Source: Talpa occidentalis
Lineage: Eukaryota > Chordata > Mammalia > Eulipotyphla > Talpidae
Direction of reading: 5' to 3'
Assembly: GCF_014898055.3 (NCBI RefSeq)
Contig: NW_023602073.1
Coordinates: forward strand, 85,602,678-85,666,677
DNA length: 64,000 nt
Part shown: piece after piece, positions 45,971 to 56,690 of the stretch
Layout of the letters: every line of letters begins with the position of its first letter
How positions within the stretch are numbered: the first letter of the stretch is position 1
Position numbers and translations under genes: made by a program
The notes under the pieces: generated by a model
What the model was told of the DNA's origin: nothing
What the model saw: only the letters and a program-made list of their open reading frames with translations
The model's database searches: none

Positions 45971-46624
45971 GATTCTTTTTCCTGTTTTGTTGAGGTGTTG
46001 ACAGAGAGGAGAAACTTACAAGATGAATGTTACTAGTAAGAGTCTATGCTTGGCTTAAAAATAAATGGTGTTAGACCCATTGGTAGGAAGGTGAAGGGGA
46101 TAGCTGAGTTGACCCCAGTTCATCTGGGAGAGATGTAGGGAATTCTAGTTCCACAACTGTAGTAGGAGCCAACAGCACAACCTATTGCTGAAAAGGGTGA
46201 TGTGGGCAATGCTCCTCACTATGAGGAGGAAGGACCCTAACCAAATAGGTGAAACCATACTGAAGGGTGCACCATTACGGTAACATGCTATGAAACTAGA
46301 GATCAGTGATTAGAAACTGAGGTAGAGATTTATTTTGGATAAGAATCAGGGATAACTTCATAATTTTAAAAATAAAATCTATTCTGAAAAAGGAAGTTAT
46401 ATAGGTTTCACAGAATACCTATCTGCGATTTGGGAGGGAAGTATTAGAAAGAGCAGATTTGGGCTGGAAATGAGAAAGAATGAACAATTTCAGGTATCAA
46501 AACAATGAAGGTATTTCCTAGTGAAGAAGTATGTGTGAGAAGATTAAGCTATGTCAGGGGTTCCATAGGGAACCACTTTGAAATAAAACTTTTTTTTTGG
46601 GTGGAATTATTGCTTTCAACTTGT
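45971..46624. other. No recognised feature
   Basis: Unrecognised purine-rich DNA. Confidence 0.4.
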
Positions 46625-47060
46625 CTTGTGACTTAAGCTCATATTTATTTTTATATTATTTTTTAATTGTGGTAACATTTACTTGCAACACTGCGTATGA
46701 TTCAGAGGTATAGATTCATGCCTCTTGAGGTGTATGTACCACACCACAGCCACTACCAAGGCACCTCCACCACAGTTCATTCATAGTTCCTCTCTTTCCT
46801 CCCCTCCCTCTCTGATGGTCTCAATTCTACAGTCCTATTTCCAGTATTTGGTTTGGTTTGGTTTTGTCTTTCCCTTTGTTTAGTTTCTTTATATTCCACA
46901 TGTAACTGAAACCAATTTGTCTTTCTGTTTCTGACTTACTTCACTTATCATAATCCCCTCTACAATCATCCATGTTGTTGCAAATGGTAAGAGTTCATTA
47001 TTTTTTATAGCCAAGTAGTATTCCACTGTATGTATGTATGTATATCTATAGCTATATCTT
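46625..47060 (-). mobile_element. L1 3' end, antisense, older type
   Basis: 'attgtggtaacatttacttg', 'gaggtgtatgtaccacacca', 'tgatggtctcaattctacag', 'tatattccacatgtaactga', 'catccatgttgttgcaaatg', ending in 'tattccactgtatgtatgta'. Same type as 2330-2765. Confidence 0.85.
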
Positions 47061-47064
47061 ATTT

Positions 47065-47135
47065 AATTTAGAATTACAGAAAGGTTGCGGAGATAGTAGA
47101 GAGTTCCTGTCAACATCACACCCAGTTTCTAAAGG
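47065..47135 (-). mobile_element. Ancient L1 fragment (possible)
   Basis: 'gaattacagaaaggttgcgg' then 'agatagtagagagttcctgt' and 'caacatcacacccagtttc' match a phrase common in old antisense L1M elements. Only about 70 bp. Confidence 0.5.
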
Positions 47136-47139
47136 AATA

Positions 47140-47330
47140 CTTAGAGGGGAAGCATATCCAGGATTGAAAGAGTGAAAATTATCTCAGAATGAAACAAGGA
47201 AAAAGCACTGGGCTGTTCCTTGAGTTGGGAGGACCGACTCAGAGAAACCTCCCTTGTTGCATCCGTCAATAAATCTGAGTTAGTCAGACTACATACTTGT
47301 CTCTGGTGTGTTCACCTTATAAGGCTCTAA
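47140..47330 (+). mobile_element. Possible LTR 3' end
   Basis: 'cgtcaataaatctgagttag' followed by 'acttgtctctggtgtgttca' resembles the AATAAA plus R/U5 ending of a class I retroviral LTR. Upstream sequence is unrecognised and no matching internal region exists. Confidence 0.3.
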
Positions 47331-47639
47331 CAAGTTGGAAGCTGACTTTGTGCTGTGTGTATTGGAATGCGTGATATGATGGATTTTGGGAGCAATAAGT
47401 GAGCGAGACGTCAAACAGTATTCTGGAGACTCTGCAGGGTGCTTTGGTGGTAAAGATAGAGCAGTTCTCTACTCTGCTAGCTTAAAATTTTTAGATACTG
47501 CTAGTTTTGGTCATTGGCTGATAAGTAATGAAGACACAACTAGTTATCTTCTGTTTCTGTTCTACCCTCTGTTTCTGTAAATTTCCTTTATTGAACATAT
47601 AGAATATATCAATTGTGCCAAGTGCTTCAGACAGTATTT

Positions 47640-48942
47640 ATTTTATTTTTTCATTTTTAAATTTTTAATTTTTTACATCATTGTTCATTTTTAAACAATA
47701 TTTGCTTCCCCCCACCCCCTCAGGTGTAGTCCCCATAGAATTTCCTTTCCTGTGCATCATCACCTCAATCCCCTGTGCTCCTCCCTTCCTCCCTCCCTCC
47801 CTTCCTCCCTCTGATCCCTCTCCCTCGTCCTCCCCTGCAGTATGTCTCTGATTTATAAATGTCCGTTTTTGCTTTGTTGTGTTTTGTACTGTTCTTATTT
47901 TTTTACACTGATGTCTTATTGGTTTCCCTATATTCCTCCTATAAGTGAAACCTTCTGATATTTTTCTTTTTCCTTCTAGCTTATTTCACTGAGTATAATT
48001 CCTTCTAGTTCCAGCCACGTTGCTGCGAATGGCATGAGTTTATCTTTTTTGATTGCTGAATAATATTCCATTGTGTATACATGCCACATCTTGTTGATCC
48101 AGTCATCTATTTTTGGGCATTTGAGTTGTTTCCAGGTTTTACCTATTGTAAATAGTGCTGCAGTAAACATAGGATTACAGATGTACTTTTGAATCAATGT
48201 TTTTGTGTCCTTTGGGTAGATCCGTAGGAGTGGAATAAAGAGATATTAACCAAAACAAAGAGACACCCTACTGATTGGGAAAAAATTTTTGTACATCCAT
48301 GCAATTGATAAGGGACTGATCACAAAGATAACAAAGAACTCACATGACTCAACAAAAACAAAGTAAATAATCCAGTCAAGAAATGGGCAAAAGAACTTAA
48401 AAGACATTTCTGCAAAGAAGAAATGCAAATGGCCAACAGGCATATGAAAAAATGTTCAACATCACTTGTAATCAGGGAAATGCAAATCAAAACCACATTG
48501 AGATACCACCTTACCCCAGTAAGAATGGCACATATCAAAAAACTAGCAACGATAAATGTTGGCAAGGATGTGGTGAAAAAGGAACGCTCTTACATTGCTG
48601 GTGGGAGTGCAAACTGGCCCAACCACCATGGAAAGCTGTCTGGAGTTTCCTCAGTCTACTAAAAATGGAGCATCAGGGCCTCCCAATGGCACCGCGGGTT
48701 GAACACAGCCCTGTGAAGCTGTCTGCAGCCTCTGCAGCGCTGGTTCGATTCCCCGCTGGCCAGGGAGAATCCCACATGGTGAGGCAGACCTCTCCTGTCT
48801 CGCCTGCTGCTCCCCTCAGCAGTGCTTTCGGTCTGTCTGCCTGTTCTGCTCCCCGCTCTGTCTCTGCTGAATCCTCTCACCACCCCGCAACTTTGGCCTG
48901 TACCCAAGCTCTTGTATAAAAAAAAAAATTAAAAATGGAGCG
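47640..48942. mobile_element. L1 with inverted 5' segment, in a MIR
   Basis: 47640-48236 is an antisense 3' UTR plus ORF2 C-terminus; the minus strand encodes '[20 protein letters not shown]' and 'TMEYYSAIKKDKLMPFAATW'. From about 48241 the orientation flips to sense ORF2, from 'accaaaacaaagagacaccc' to 'ctactaaaaatggag'. The two segments are nearly consecutive in L1, missing only about 20-25 bp, as expected from twin priming. Target-site duplication 'tcagacaKtattt' at 47627-47639 and 48943-48955 (one G/T difference). A SINE sits at the right end. Confidence 0.92.
48676..48930 (+). mobile_element. T+ SINE, older subfamily, at an L1/MIR junction
   Basis: Head 'gggcctcccaatggcaccgc', B-box region 'ggttcgattccccgctggcc', degenerate tail lacking AATAAA repeats. 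Target-site duplication 'aaaaatggagcRtca' at 48661-48675 and 48931-48945. It straddles the end of L1 and the first bases of the MIR flank, so the SINE arrived last. Confidence 0.95.
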
Positions 48943-49085
48943 TCAGACATTATTTCACTTAATCCCCACTGCATGCCAGGTTTCAGATAGGGAAACAGAT
49001 TCTGAGAGGTCACGTTACTTCTAGGTGCTAAGGACAGTGAGGATATAAACCTGGGCTGCCAGTACTGTATACTCTTAGCCAACAT

Positions 49086-49430
49086 CCAGCTGTTTCTTCA
49101 CAGATTTTCAGTGGTTTCCACTATGGCAGGTTTCAATTATGTTTTCCTCACTTCCTCACCAACCTCACCCATCACAATTTGTTAATTGCTGAATAGATCT
49201 TTAGTAGCAAATGTACCTGGTTTTCCCTGGTACTCCCTGCACTAATGAAGAGGGAGTAGCCTTTGCCTTTTGTGTGCCAGTCTGGTTTTTGCCTTCCTTC
49301 ATCTTCTCTGCTGTCTCCATGTGGGCTAGTGTAACCAAAGTAATTCACTTCTACCAAGTTGACCTAGAATCTCTTTCAAGTTAATGAGTTGAGCAAATGC
49401 ATTCAGTATTCTTGCAAATTTTAATGAAGT
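49086..49430. other. No recognised feature
   Basis: Unrecognised spacer. Confidence 0.4.
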
Positions 49431-49494
49431 CTTCTGAGTAATTTTTTTTGAGAAAGCATATTTATTTATTTTTTGCTTTAAATCACCTTAATTT

Positions 49495-49817
49495 GGGCCT
49501 CCCCGGTGGCGCAGCGGTTGAGCACTGGGTTGCGAAGCTGCCCGCAGCCTCTGTGGCGCCGGTTCGATCCCCGGCTGCTCCCCGGCCACTGGAGGAGGGT
49601 CCCACATGGCGCGCAGACCTCTCCTGCCGCCCGCTGCTCCCCTCAGCAGTGTACTTCGGCCCTTCTGCCTGCTCTGCTCCCCGCTCTGGCTCTGGTGAAT
49701 TCTCTCACCCTCCCGCGCTTCTGACTGTACCCAGTGCATGTATAAACAAAACAAACAAACAAATAAATAAATAAATAAAGCATGCCTCTATTAAAAAAAA
49801 AAATTAAAAAAAAAAAT
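49495..49817 (+). mobile_element. T+ SINE, young subfamily (best reference copy)
   Basis: The cleanest example. The tRNA-like head starts 'gggcctccccggtggcgcag'; the A box is in 'tggcgcagcgg' and the B box is 'ggttcgatccc' at 49560-49570. A long linker 'ggctgctccccggccactgg' leads to a body rich in CpG. The tail has four AAAT units. Pol III would transcribe it from the internal boxes and L1 enzymes would mobilise it. Perfect 15-bp target-site duplication 'aaatcaccttaattt' at 49480-49494 and 49818-49832. Confidence 0.98.
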
Positions 49818-49832
49818 AAATCACCTTAATTT

Positions 49833-50200
49833 ATTCTTTTTTTAATTAATATTTTATTTTATATAATTCTTACATCATTTTTCATTTTTGCACAATATAT
49901 GCATTTTCATTTTGGTTATATTTCCCATACAATTGCACCCCTCCCCCCTTATTTTGACCCTAGTCCTTCCTCTCCCCTTTCCTCCTTGTTGATTTTGATT
50001 TTTACTTTTTATTAGTCTTTTTCCTGGTCCCTTATTTAGGTTTTCTAAATTCCTGCTATGAGTGAGACCATCCGGTATTTTTCTTTTTTGTTCTGAGCAT
50101 GATCCCTTCTAGCTCCATCCAAGTTGCTGCAAACTGCATGTGTTTATCTTTTTTGATTGCTGAGTGATATTCCATTGTGTATATGTACCACATCTTCTTG
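49833..50200 (-). mobile_element. L1 3' end, antisense
   Basis: 3' UTR of the 'ttggttatatttcccataca' type, then 'tcctggtcccttatttaggt', then antisense ORF2 end to 'tgtgtatatgtaccacatct'. It ends at 'tcttcttga', the same point as the sense half of the twin-primed copy at 31221. The left boundary is approximate. Confidence 0.88.
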
Positions 50201-50211
50201 AGTAATTTTTT

Positions 50212-50474
50212 AAAAAGATTTATTTATTTATACAAGAACTGGGGTACAGGCCAGAGGTGCAGGAGGGTGATAGGATTCACCAGAGACAGAGCGGAGAGCA
50301 GTACAAGCAGGTGGACTCGAAACCACTGCTGAGGGACTCGAAATCACAGCAGGCGCTACAGGAGAGGTTGCCTGGGCCATGTGGGCCTCTCCCTGGCTGG
50401 CCGGAAATTGAACCCACACTGCAGAGGCTGTGGACAGCCTCACAGTGCTACATTCAATGCCACTGGGGAGGCCC
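50212..50474 (-). mobile_element. T+ SINE, older subfamily
   Basis: Antisense copy with a small local duplication of 'tgagggactcgaaa'-like sequence near 50320-50345, ending 'ccactggggaggccc'. Likely target-site duplication 'ttcttgagtaatttt' at about 50195 and 'ttctgagtcatttt' at 50475, with an indel and a mismatch. Confidence 0.93.
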
Positions 50475-50488
50475 TTCTGAGTCATTTT

Positions 50489-51268
50489 GTATCATTTCAT
50501 CGTTTAAATCTTCTAAATCTAACTACCTTTTTTTGTATGTGTTTTGCTTCGTTATGAGAAACCAGTGGTAGATTCTGCTACTCTGTGGGTACATTTTCCC
50601 GAAGAAACTTGAGCTAACTTCAACCTGGTAGAAGTTATTTGGGCACATAGTACAGGTTCTTTCTCAATGAACTTGTAAATTTTGTTGGTTGTGTCCCATG
50701 CAATAGTTCTTTTAATGTTTCTCCAAACATTTTCCCAAAGAGAACCGGAAATTTCTCCTCTTTAGGAACCCTTACTGACTTATGCTCTTTCAATGGCCTA
50801 GTCAATAATTTCATGAAAACAAGGTCATTTGGCAGAGGTGGTGGTGGGGGGGCTTTCCATGGACCCTTTTCCTACTCCTATTTCCTCAACAACTTTAGCA
50901 GCAAAGACTTCCACAAATTTGACCAATAGCAGGTTTCTTGAAAACACCCAACCGCTCTTCAGGTTTGGGTTCAGGTCACTTTGTTCTTTGTTGAAGTCTA
51001 TTGCTGCTAACAGAGAGTCTCTGTAAACCCTGTCTCTCCTCCTCTTGGGATAAGTGACAGCTTAGCCACTGGAAAACTGATTCTCCTGAAAAGAAGTGGG
51101 GGAAAATTACCATTTGATAAGTAGAAAAGTGAGAGGGGAAGCTATAACTGCAAAGGCTTGAGATGGAAGAATAGGAAATAGTTGATAGCATTTCATTTCA
51201 ATCTTGGATATTGGCATTATGGATTTAAGGATTGTGCAATAAAATATGAAATTTATTATAAATATGTT
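50489..51268. other. No recognised feature
   Basis: Unrecognised. Short frames at 50829-51191 carry no motifs. Confidence 0.4.
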
Positions 51269-51286
51269 TGGAGCAATAAATGTCTT

Positions 51287-52942
51287 TTATTTTATTTTTA
51301 TGTATTTTTTACATCATTTTTCATTTTTGCACAATGTATGATTTTTCAACTTGGTTATAGTCCCCATACAATTCCCACCCCCCTTGTTTTGATCCTACTC
51401 CCTTTCCTCCCCCACCACCCTGTAGTGTATCACTGGTTTATAGTTGTTTATTGATTTTGATTTTTACTTTATTATAATTAGTCTTTTTTCCTGGTGCCTT
51501 ATTTAGGTTTTCTAAATTCCTGCTTTGAGTGAGGCCATCTGGTATTTTTCTTTTTCTTTATGGCTTATTTTGCTGCACATAATCCCTTCCAGCTCCATCA
51601 ATGTTGCTGCAAATTGCATGAGTTTATCTTTTTGATTGCTGAGTAATATTCCACTATGTATATATCCACATCTTCTTGATCCAGTCATCTATTTTGGGGC
51701 ATTTGGGTTGTTTCCATAGCTTACCTATTGTAAATAGTGCCACTATAAACATAGGGGTGCAGGTGCCCTTTTGAATTAATGTTTCTGTGTCCTTTGGGTA
51801 AATACCTAGGAGTGGAATTGCTGGATCATATGGAAACTCTATCTTTAACAGATTGAGGAATCTCCACACAGCTTTCCATAGTGATTGGACCAGTTTGCAC
51901 TCCCACCAGCAGTGCAGGAGAGTTCCTTTTTCTCCACATCCTCGCCAACATTTGTTGTTGCTAGTTTTTTTAATATGTGCATTCTCACTGTTTCTGTTAA
52001 GATGGTAAGATACCATCTCACTGGTCAGATGGTATCTCATTGTAGTTTTGATTTGCATTTCCCTGATAACAAGTGATGCTGAACATTTTTTCATATGCCT
52101 TTTGGCCATTTGCATTTCCTCTTTGGAAAAGTTTCTTTTAGCTCTTCTGCCCATTTTTTGACTGGGTTATTTACTTTGTTTTTGTTGAGTCTTGTCAGCT
52201 CTTTGTAGATTTTTGTGATCAGCCCGTTATCATTAGTGTTGTGTGCAAAAATTTTCTCCCACATGGTGGGGTGTCTTTTTGTTTTGGTTACTGTCTCTTT
52301 TGCTGTACAAAGCTCTTTAATTTGATGTAGTCCCAGCTGTTTCTCTTTGCCTTCACTATCACTGCTTTGGGTGATGTGTCTTTAAAGATGTTTTTGAGAT
52401 GCATGTTATGTAGTGTTATGCCTATATTTCCTTCTATATATTTTATGGTTTCAGGTCTTATGTCTAGTTCTTTAATCCATTTTGAGTTGGTTTTTTTGCA
52501 TGGTGTGAGGTAGTAGTCAAGCTTCATTTTTTTGCAGGTCGTGACCCAGTTTTCCCAGCACCATTTATTGAACAAACTTTCTTTGCTCCATTGCTCTTCT
52601 TTGCTCCTTTGTCAACTATTAGTTGACTGTAAATATGTGGATTTATTTCTGAATTTTCTATTTGGTTCTATTGGTCCGTGTGTCTGTTCTTATTCCAATA
52701 CCATGCAGTTTTGATTATTATGGGTTTTTAGTATAGTTTGAAGTCTGGGAGTGTGATGCCTCCATTCCCTTCTATTTTTTTTCAGGAGAGTTTTGGCTAT
52801 TTGGAGTTTTGTGGGGTTTCAGCTCACCTCTGGCTGTGGGGACAGCCTTTTCTCAGTTCTACACAGTTTTTCGAGGATCCTCCCTGTCTCAAGATGGCGC
52901 ATCTGGGGGTCACTCCCCTGCATGTGTGGTCTGCCCCGGTGC
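51287..52942 (-). mobile_element. Longest L1 in the window (about 1.66 kb)
   Basis: Antisense 3' UTR (51287-51500), then ORF2 C-terminal third in pieces. Minus-strand frame 52154-51654 (166 codons) holds '[20 protein letters not shown]', '[19 protein letters not shown]' (the Cys-rich zinc-knuckle-like region) and '[17 protein letters not shown]'. Frame 52575-52288 holds 'KWCWENWVTTCKKMKLDYYL' and 'KNIFKDTSPKAVIVKAK'. Few breaks, so relatively young. ORF2 homology ends near 52822; 120 bp of GC-rich sequence follow. Target-site duplication 'tggagcaataaatRtYt' at 51269-51286 and 52943-52960. Confidence 0.95.
52823..52942 (-). other. GC-rich 5' segment of the L1 insertion
   Basis: Lies inside the target-site duplication but does not match ORF2. 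In L1 sense it runs from 'gcaccggggcagaccacaca' to 'cacagccagaggtgagctga' and contains 'gcgccatcttga', a good YY1-type site (CCATnTT). It could be L1 5' UTR joined to ORF2 by splicing or deletion, or a 5' transduced sequence. Confidence 0.5.
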
Positions 52943-53109
52943 TGGAGCAATAAATATTTACAGGGAAAACTGTACTTTTCAGGAAGTTGTGATCTCTAAC
53001 CAAAAATTTGGACTTGACAGCTCTAGTGGAGGAAGATCAAACATTACTTTGAAATGTGTTCCTTAGTAGAAAACAGTAGAGTGTAGTTAAAACAACACAC
53101 ATATGCGTG

Positions 53110-53132
53110 CACACACACACACACACACACAC
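53110..53132 (+). repeat. (CA)n microsatellite
   Basis: About eleven uninterrupted CA units following 'atatgcgtg'. Confidence 0.95.
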
Positions 53133-53169
53133 GATTTAAAGTCAGAAAGATTTAAAATCAAATCTTTAC

Positions 53170-53285
53170 GTTGTTTCTGTGTAATGTTGTGCTATTTATA
53201 TAACCTCTCTGAACATCAGGTTTCTTACTTACAGAAGTGAGACAATAATGACCTGAAAGGACTTTTGTTAGTATTAAATAAGTAA
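53170..53285 (+). mobile_element. MIR fragment
   Basis: 'tgtgctatttatataacctc', 'tctgaacatcaggtttctta', 'cttacagaagtgagacaata' and 'atgacctgaaaggacttttg' follow the 3' half of MIR. Confidence 0.65.
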
Positions 53286-53329
53286 GTGGTGTATAGTAGA
53301 TAAAAAATGGTAGTTTTATTTTATTATTA

Positions 53330-53591
53330 TTTTTTAAGATTTATTTATGCAGGCAAGAACTGGGGTGCTGACCAGAGGTGCAGAGAGGTATTAAGATTTG
53401 CCGGAGACAGAGTAGGGATCAGGACAGGCAGATCTACTGAAATACACTGCTGAGGGTAGCAGTATGTGCGACAGGAGAGGTCTGCTGTGCCATGTGGGTT
53501 AGCTGCCTGGCCAGGGATCAAACTCGTGCTGCAGTGGCTGCTGATAGCTTCATGGTGCTGATACTTAACCCTGTGTGCAATCAGGGAGTCC
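53330..53591 (-). mobile_element. T+ SINE, older subfamily
   Basis: Antisense copy, diverged ('ggcaagaactggggtgctga' to 'tgtgcaatcagggagtccc'). The flanks share 'aatRgtagtttt' near 53306 and 53600, a probable decayed target-site duplication. Confidence 0.92.
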
Positions 53592-53599
53592 CCCAACAA

Positions 53600-54804
53600 A
53601 TAGTAGTTTTCATTTTTATTACTTAGGTCCAATAAATTAGAAGTAAATTAGTAAATTAGAAGTAATAAATTAATAATTCATAAAAAGAATTAAAATATAG
53701 GTGGTTAAGAACAGAAAAAATTTCTCTTGAGTCAAGAATTGATTTAATGAAGCCATGTTAAAATGAGACAAACAGTAATTTAAAATAACAAATGGCTTTT
53801 GGGGAAGAGGAATGAAAAAATGTTTGCTTGCCCTTTATTAGGGAAAGGGGCCCATCCTGGCCCTCAGAGAGCAGTGGGAGTTTCCTAAGGGCCACCTGGC
53901 CCTGTCTTGTGGCAGAGGGATGAGTTCAGGGTTCACTAACACACCTGTCTCTGTGAACTCATATTTCTCTTCCCAGACATTTTAAGAGTCTGACATTCCA
54001 GAGGTTCTTGTTGGTTAATAAGAAGACTTGCAGGAGTATTTCTTTGTGTCCAGTTATAAGAGTTTGGTTCCATTTACAATTAACTAGTAGTTACTGATCT
54101 GAGGGCAAATAAGGATCTGAGAACACAGATGGTAGCAATATAATTTAACCTTTTCATACAGATCTTTATGATGCTGCAAATTTTGCTCAGGTAACATTTG
54201 GTTAAGGTACACTGGCCTAGATTCATAGTGTCACTGGCCTTATCATTATAGATTCATTTTGTTCTCTTTTTCAGTAAGATAAAAAAAATTGCCATTCCTG
54301 TAAAAAGCACCTTCATTGTTTCCAGGCCCAGAGATGTGATAATTTGTCTCCAAATTATATTTAAAATACGGCTGAAGTGTCTATGATATTAGATTTTCCT
54401 GGATTCCTCCAGTTTTTCACTGTTTCTTCCTCCTTTGGATCACATAAGGTAGTGTGTTGTCTACTTGTTGCATTTAGATTTTTTCTTCCCTGATGAGTTA
54501 ATCAGCTGAGTTTACATCTTTTCTTTTTTGTATTTCCCAGAGCATCTATCATTGGAGGTGCTCAGTAAATAACTATTTCTTTCATGATTTTTGGTGCAAG
54601 TATTATAATTGCAGTATGCCACAATGAAATAAATTCTTTTATTGAATAATCACAAAAATAGCATGCAGTGAAAGTATGGAAAATTCTCTTAACTTACTTT
54701 GATTTTGCTTCAATTTAATGGGAAATTGGTTTTTGATTAATTAAGCACAAAATGATCTTTTTCCCAAACTCTAGGTAAGAAAGGACCCTGCCATTGTTCT
54801 TTCC
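53600..54804. other. No recognised gene
   Basis: Unrecognised except for a possible MIR 3' end at about 54530-54585 ('agagcatctatcattggagg', 'tgctcagtaaataactattt'). Confidence 0.4.
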
Positions 54805-54920
54805 ATTAAAATTTTTTTTACTGTGACAACACTGGGTGACAACATTGTATGTGGTTTAGAGGTATAGGGTCACACCCTTCAGGTGTATGTTACTATACCA
54901 CACCCACCACAGGGTATCTT
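54805..54920 (-). mobile_element. L1 3' UTR fragment, antisense
   Basis: 'actgtgacaacactgggtga', 'caacattgtatgtggtttag' and 'cccttcaggtgtatgttact' are the older 3' UTR type. About 115 bp. Confidence 0.75.
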
Positions 54921-55019
54921 TTAATTCTTCTCTTTTAAGTCTTCTCCAGATATGGTTTATTATGGAAATTTGTTTTATTTGAAAACCATTATTCCGTGAG
55001 TGCTGCAGATAGTTTAAAA

Positions 55020-55670
55020 ATTGTTTTTTCTTGAAGTACCATTGGTTTACATCATTGTTAGTAATTTGGAGATATATAGTCTCCCCTTTTAGGCATAGTT
55101 ACCTTATTAGCACATCTACCATGAAATCACCTTTAGTCCTCCACCGTAGTCCACTGTGCTGTTTCCCAACTTTGTTTCCGCCTCTTCTCTGCCCCTTCTG
55201 GATAATTCAGCAATATGGTCAGCTTTCAAGTGATAATTGTCAAGTTTGATTTTATTAGACCCTTTGTTTGGTTTTTCTATATTCCACATATAAGTGACAC
55301 CATCCAATGTTTGTTTACTTCTGCTTTAGCACAATTCCTTCTAGCTCCATCCATGTTGCTGCAAATAGCATGAGTTTATCTTTTTTAGTTGCTGAGTAGT
55401 ATTCCATTGTGTATATAGACCAAATTTTCTAGATCCACTCACCTGTGCTTGGGTACTTAGGTTTTTCCATAGCTTGGCTATTGTAAATAGTGCTGCAATA
55501 AATTCTTGTATTCTTCAGGTAAATACCTATAAGTGTCAATGGAATTACTGGTTGTATGGCTGATCCATTTTTAGTCTCTTGAGAAACTTCTGTAGGGCCT
55601 GAACCAGTCTACATTTCCACTAACAGTATAAGGGTTCCATTTTCCCCACACCCTCCATGCTAATAGTTTT
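55020..55670 (-). mobile_element. L1 3' end, antisense
   Basis: 3' UTR from 'cttgaagtaccattggttta', then ORF2 end in antisense: 'ctccatccatgttgctgcaa', 'gctgagtagtattccattgt', 'taaatagtgctgcaataaat', up to 'ctgaaccagtctacatttcc'. Diverged. Confidence 0.85.
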
Positions 55671-56099
55671 TAAAGAAAGCAACTCATGACTAACTGATTT
55701 ATATCCACTAGATGGCAGACTATTATTAGAAAAAGAAAAGGAAACCTGAGGTATGAAGATTTTTTGGGATTGGTATGTTTCCACTGAACTGTTTCAATCA
55801 ACAAAGCCTTGCCAATAACTCCTTAATATCTGTAAAGTTCTTCAGTGTTTGCTTTCCAGAGATTTAAAAAGTGATTGCAAAACATTCCATGAAATATGCT
55901 GGCCAGATATTTTTCCACTACCACTTATTACTCTAGACTGACCTTTTATTTCCCCCAATTTACTTTTCTCCCCCACAATTTCATAAATCATAAATGGTGT
56001 CCTGATCTACTATGGGAATTAAATTATAATGAACAAAAAGCATTTTGAAAGAAATGAAGATACCACACAAATTCCTATTTACATGAAAACTGCAATTTA
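55671..56099. other. No recognised feature
   Basis: Unrecognised spacer between L1 copies. Confidence 0.4.
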
Positions 56100-56690
56100 T
56101 TTTTTATTTTTTTAATTAACATTGGTTTACAACAATGCATATGGTTTATCAGAATAGATTAACACTTCTTTATATGTATGTTAGCACACCACACCTACCA
56201 ACAAGGTACCCATAGTCCTCTACCATGTGCCTTTGGGCACCCTCCACATTTTGCTCTCTAAACTTTCCCACTCTCCAGTAGCCTCAATTTTATAGTCAGC
56301 TTTCTAGGGTCTGATCCTTTATTTCGTTCTCTGATTTCCACATAAGAGTGAAATGATCATGTGTTTGTCTTTCTCCATCTAACTTACTTCTCTCAGTACA
56401 ATCTCCTCCAGTTCTATCCATGTTGTCACAAATGACAATATTTCATTTTTTTAATAGCTGAGTAGTTTTCAATTGTGTAGATGTAACAGATCTTTTCAAT
56501 CCATTCATCTGTCTTTGGACACTTTGTTTTCATAACTTAACTATTGTAAATAGTGCTGCAATGAACATAGGAATGTATCTGTCTCTTCAAGTTAAGGGTT
56601 TTTGCATGCTTCTGGCAGCCATGTAGAAGTGGAATATCTTAATCATATGGCAGATCTATTTTTTATTTTTTGAGAAACTGCATTTTGTTT

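Larger units (their letters stand above)
47585..49080 (-). mobile_element. MIR split by a nested L1 and SINE
   Basis: Left part 47585-47639 ('ttattgaacatatagaatat', 'aattgtgccaagtgcttcag') and right part 48943-49080 ('cacttaatccccactgcatg', 'gatagggaaacagattctga', 'gaggtcacgttacttctagg', 'atataaacctgggctgcc') join into one antisense MIR when the L1 and SINE between them are removed. Confidence 0.75.

Noticed and set aside
49495..49580. tRNA gene
   Set aside because: A and B boxes are present, but this is the tRNA-derived head of a SINE. The cloverleaf is not preserved and the same sequence recurs 18 times with body and tail attached.
51654..52154. 166-codon L1 ORF2 frame as a possibly active L1
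   Set aside because: The copy lacks ORF1, endonuclease and most of the reverse transcriptase, and its frame is broken between 52154 and 52288.
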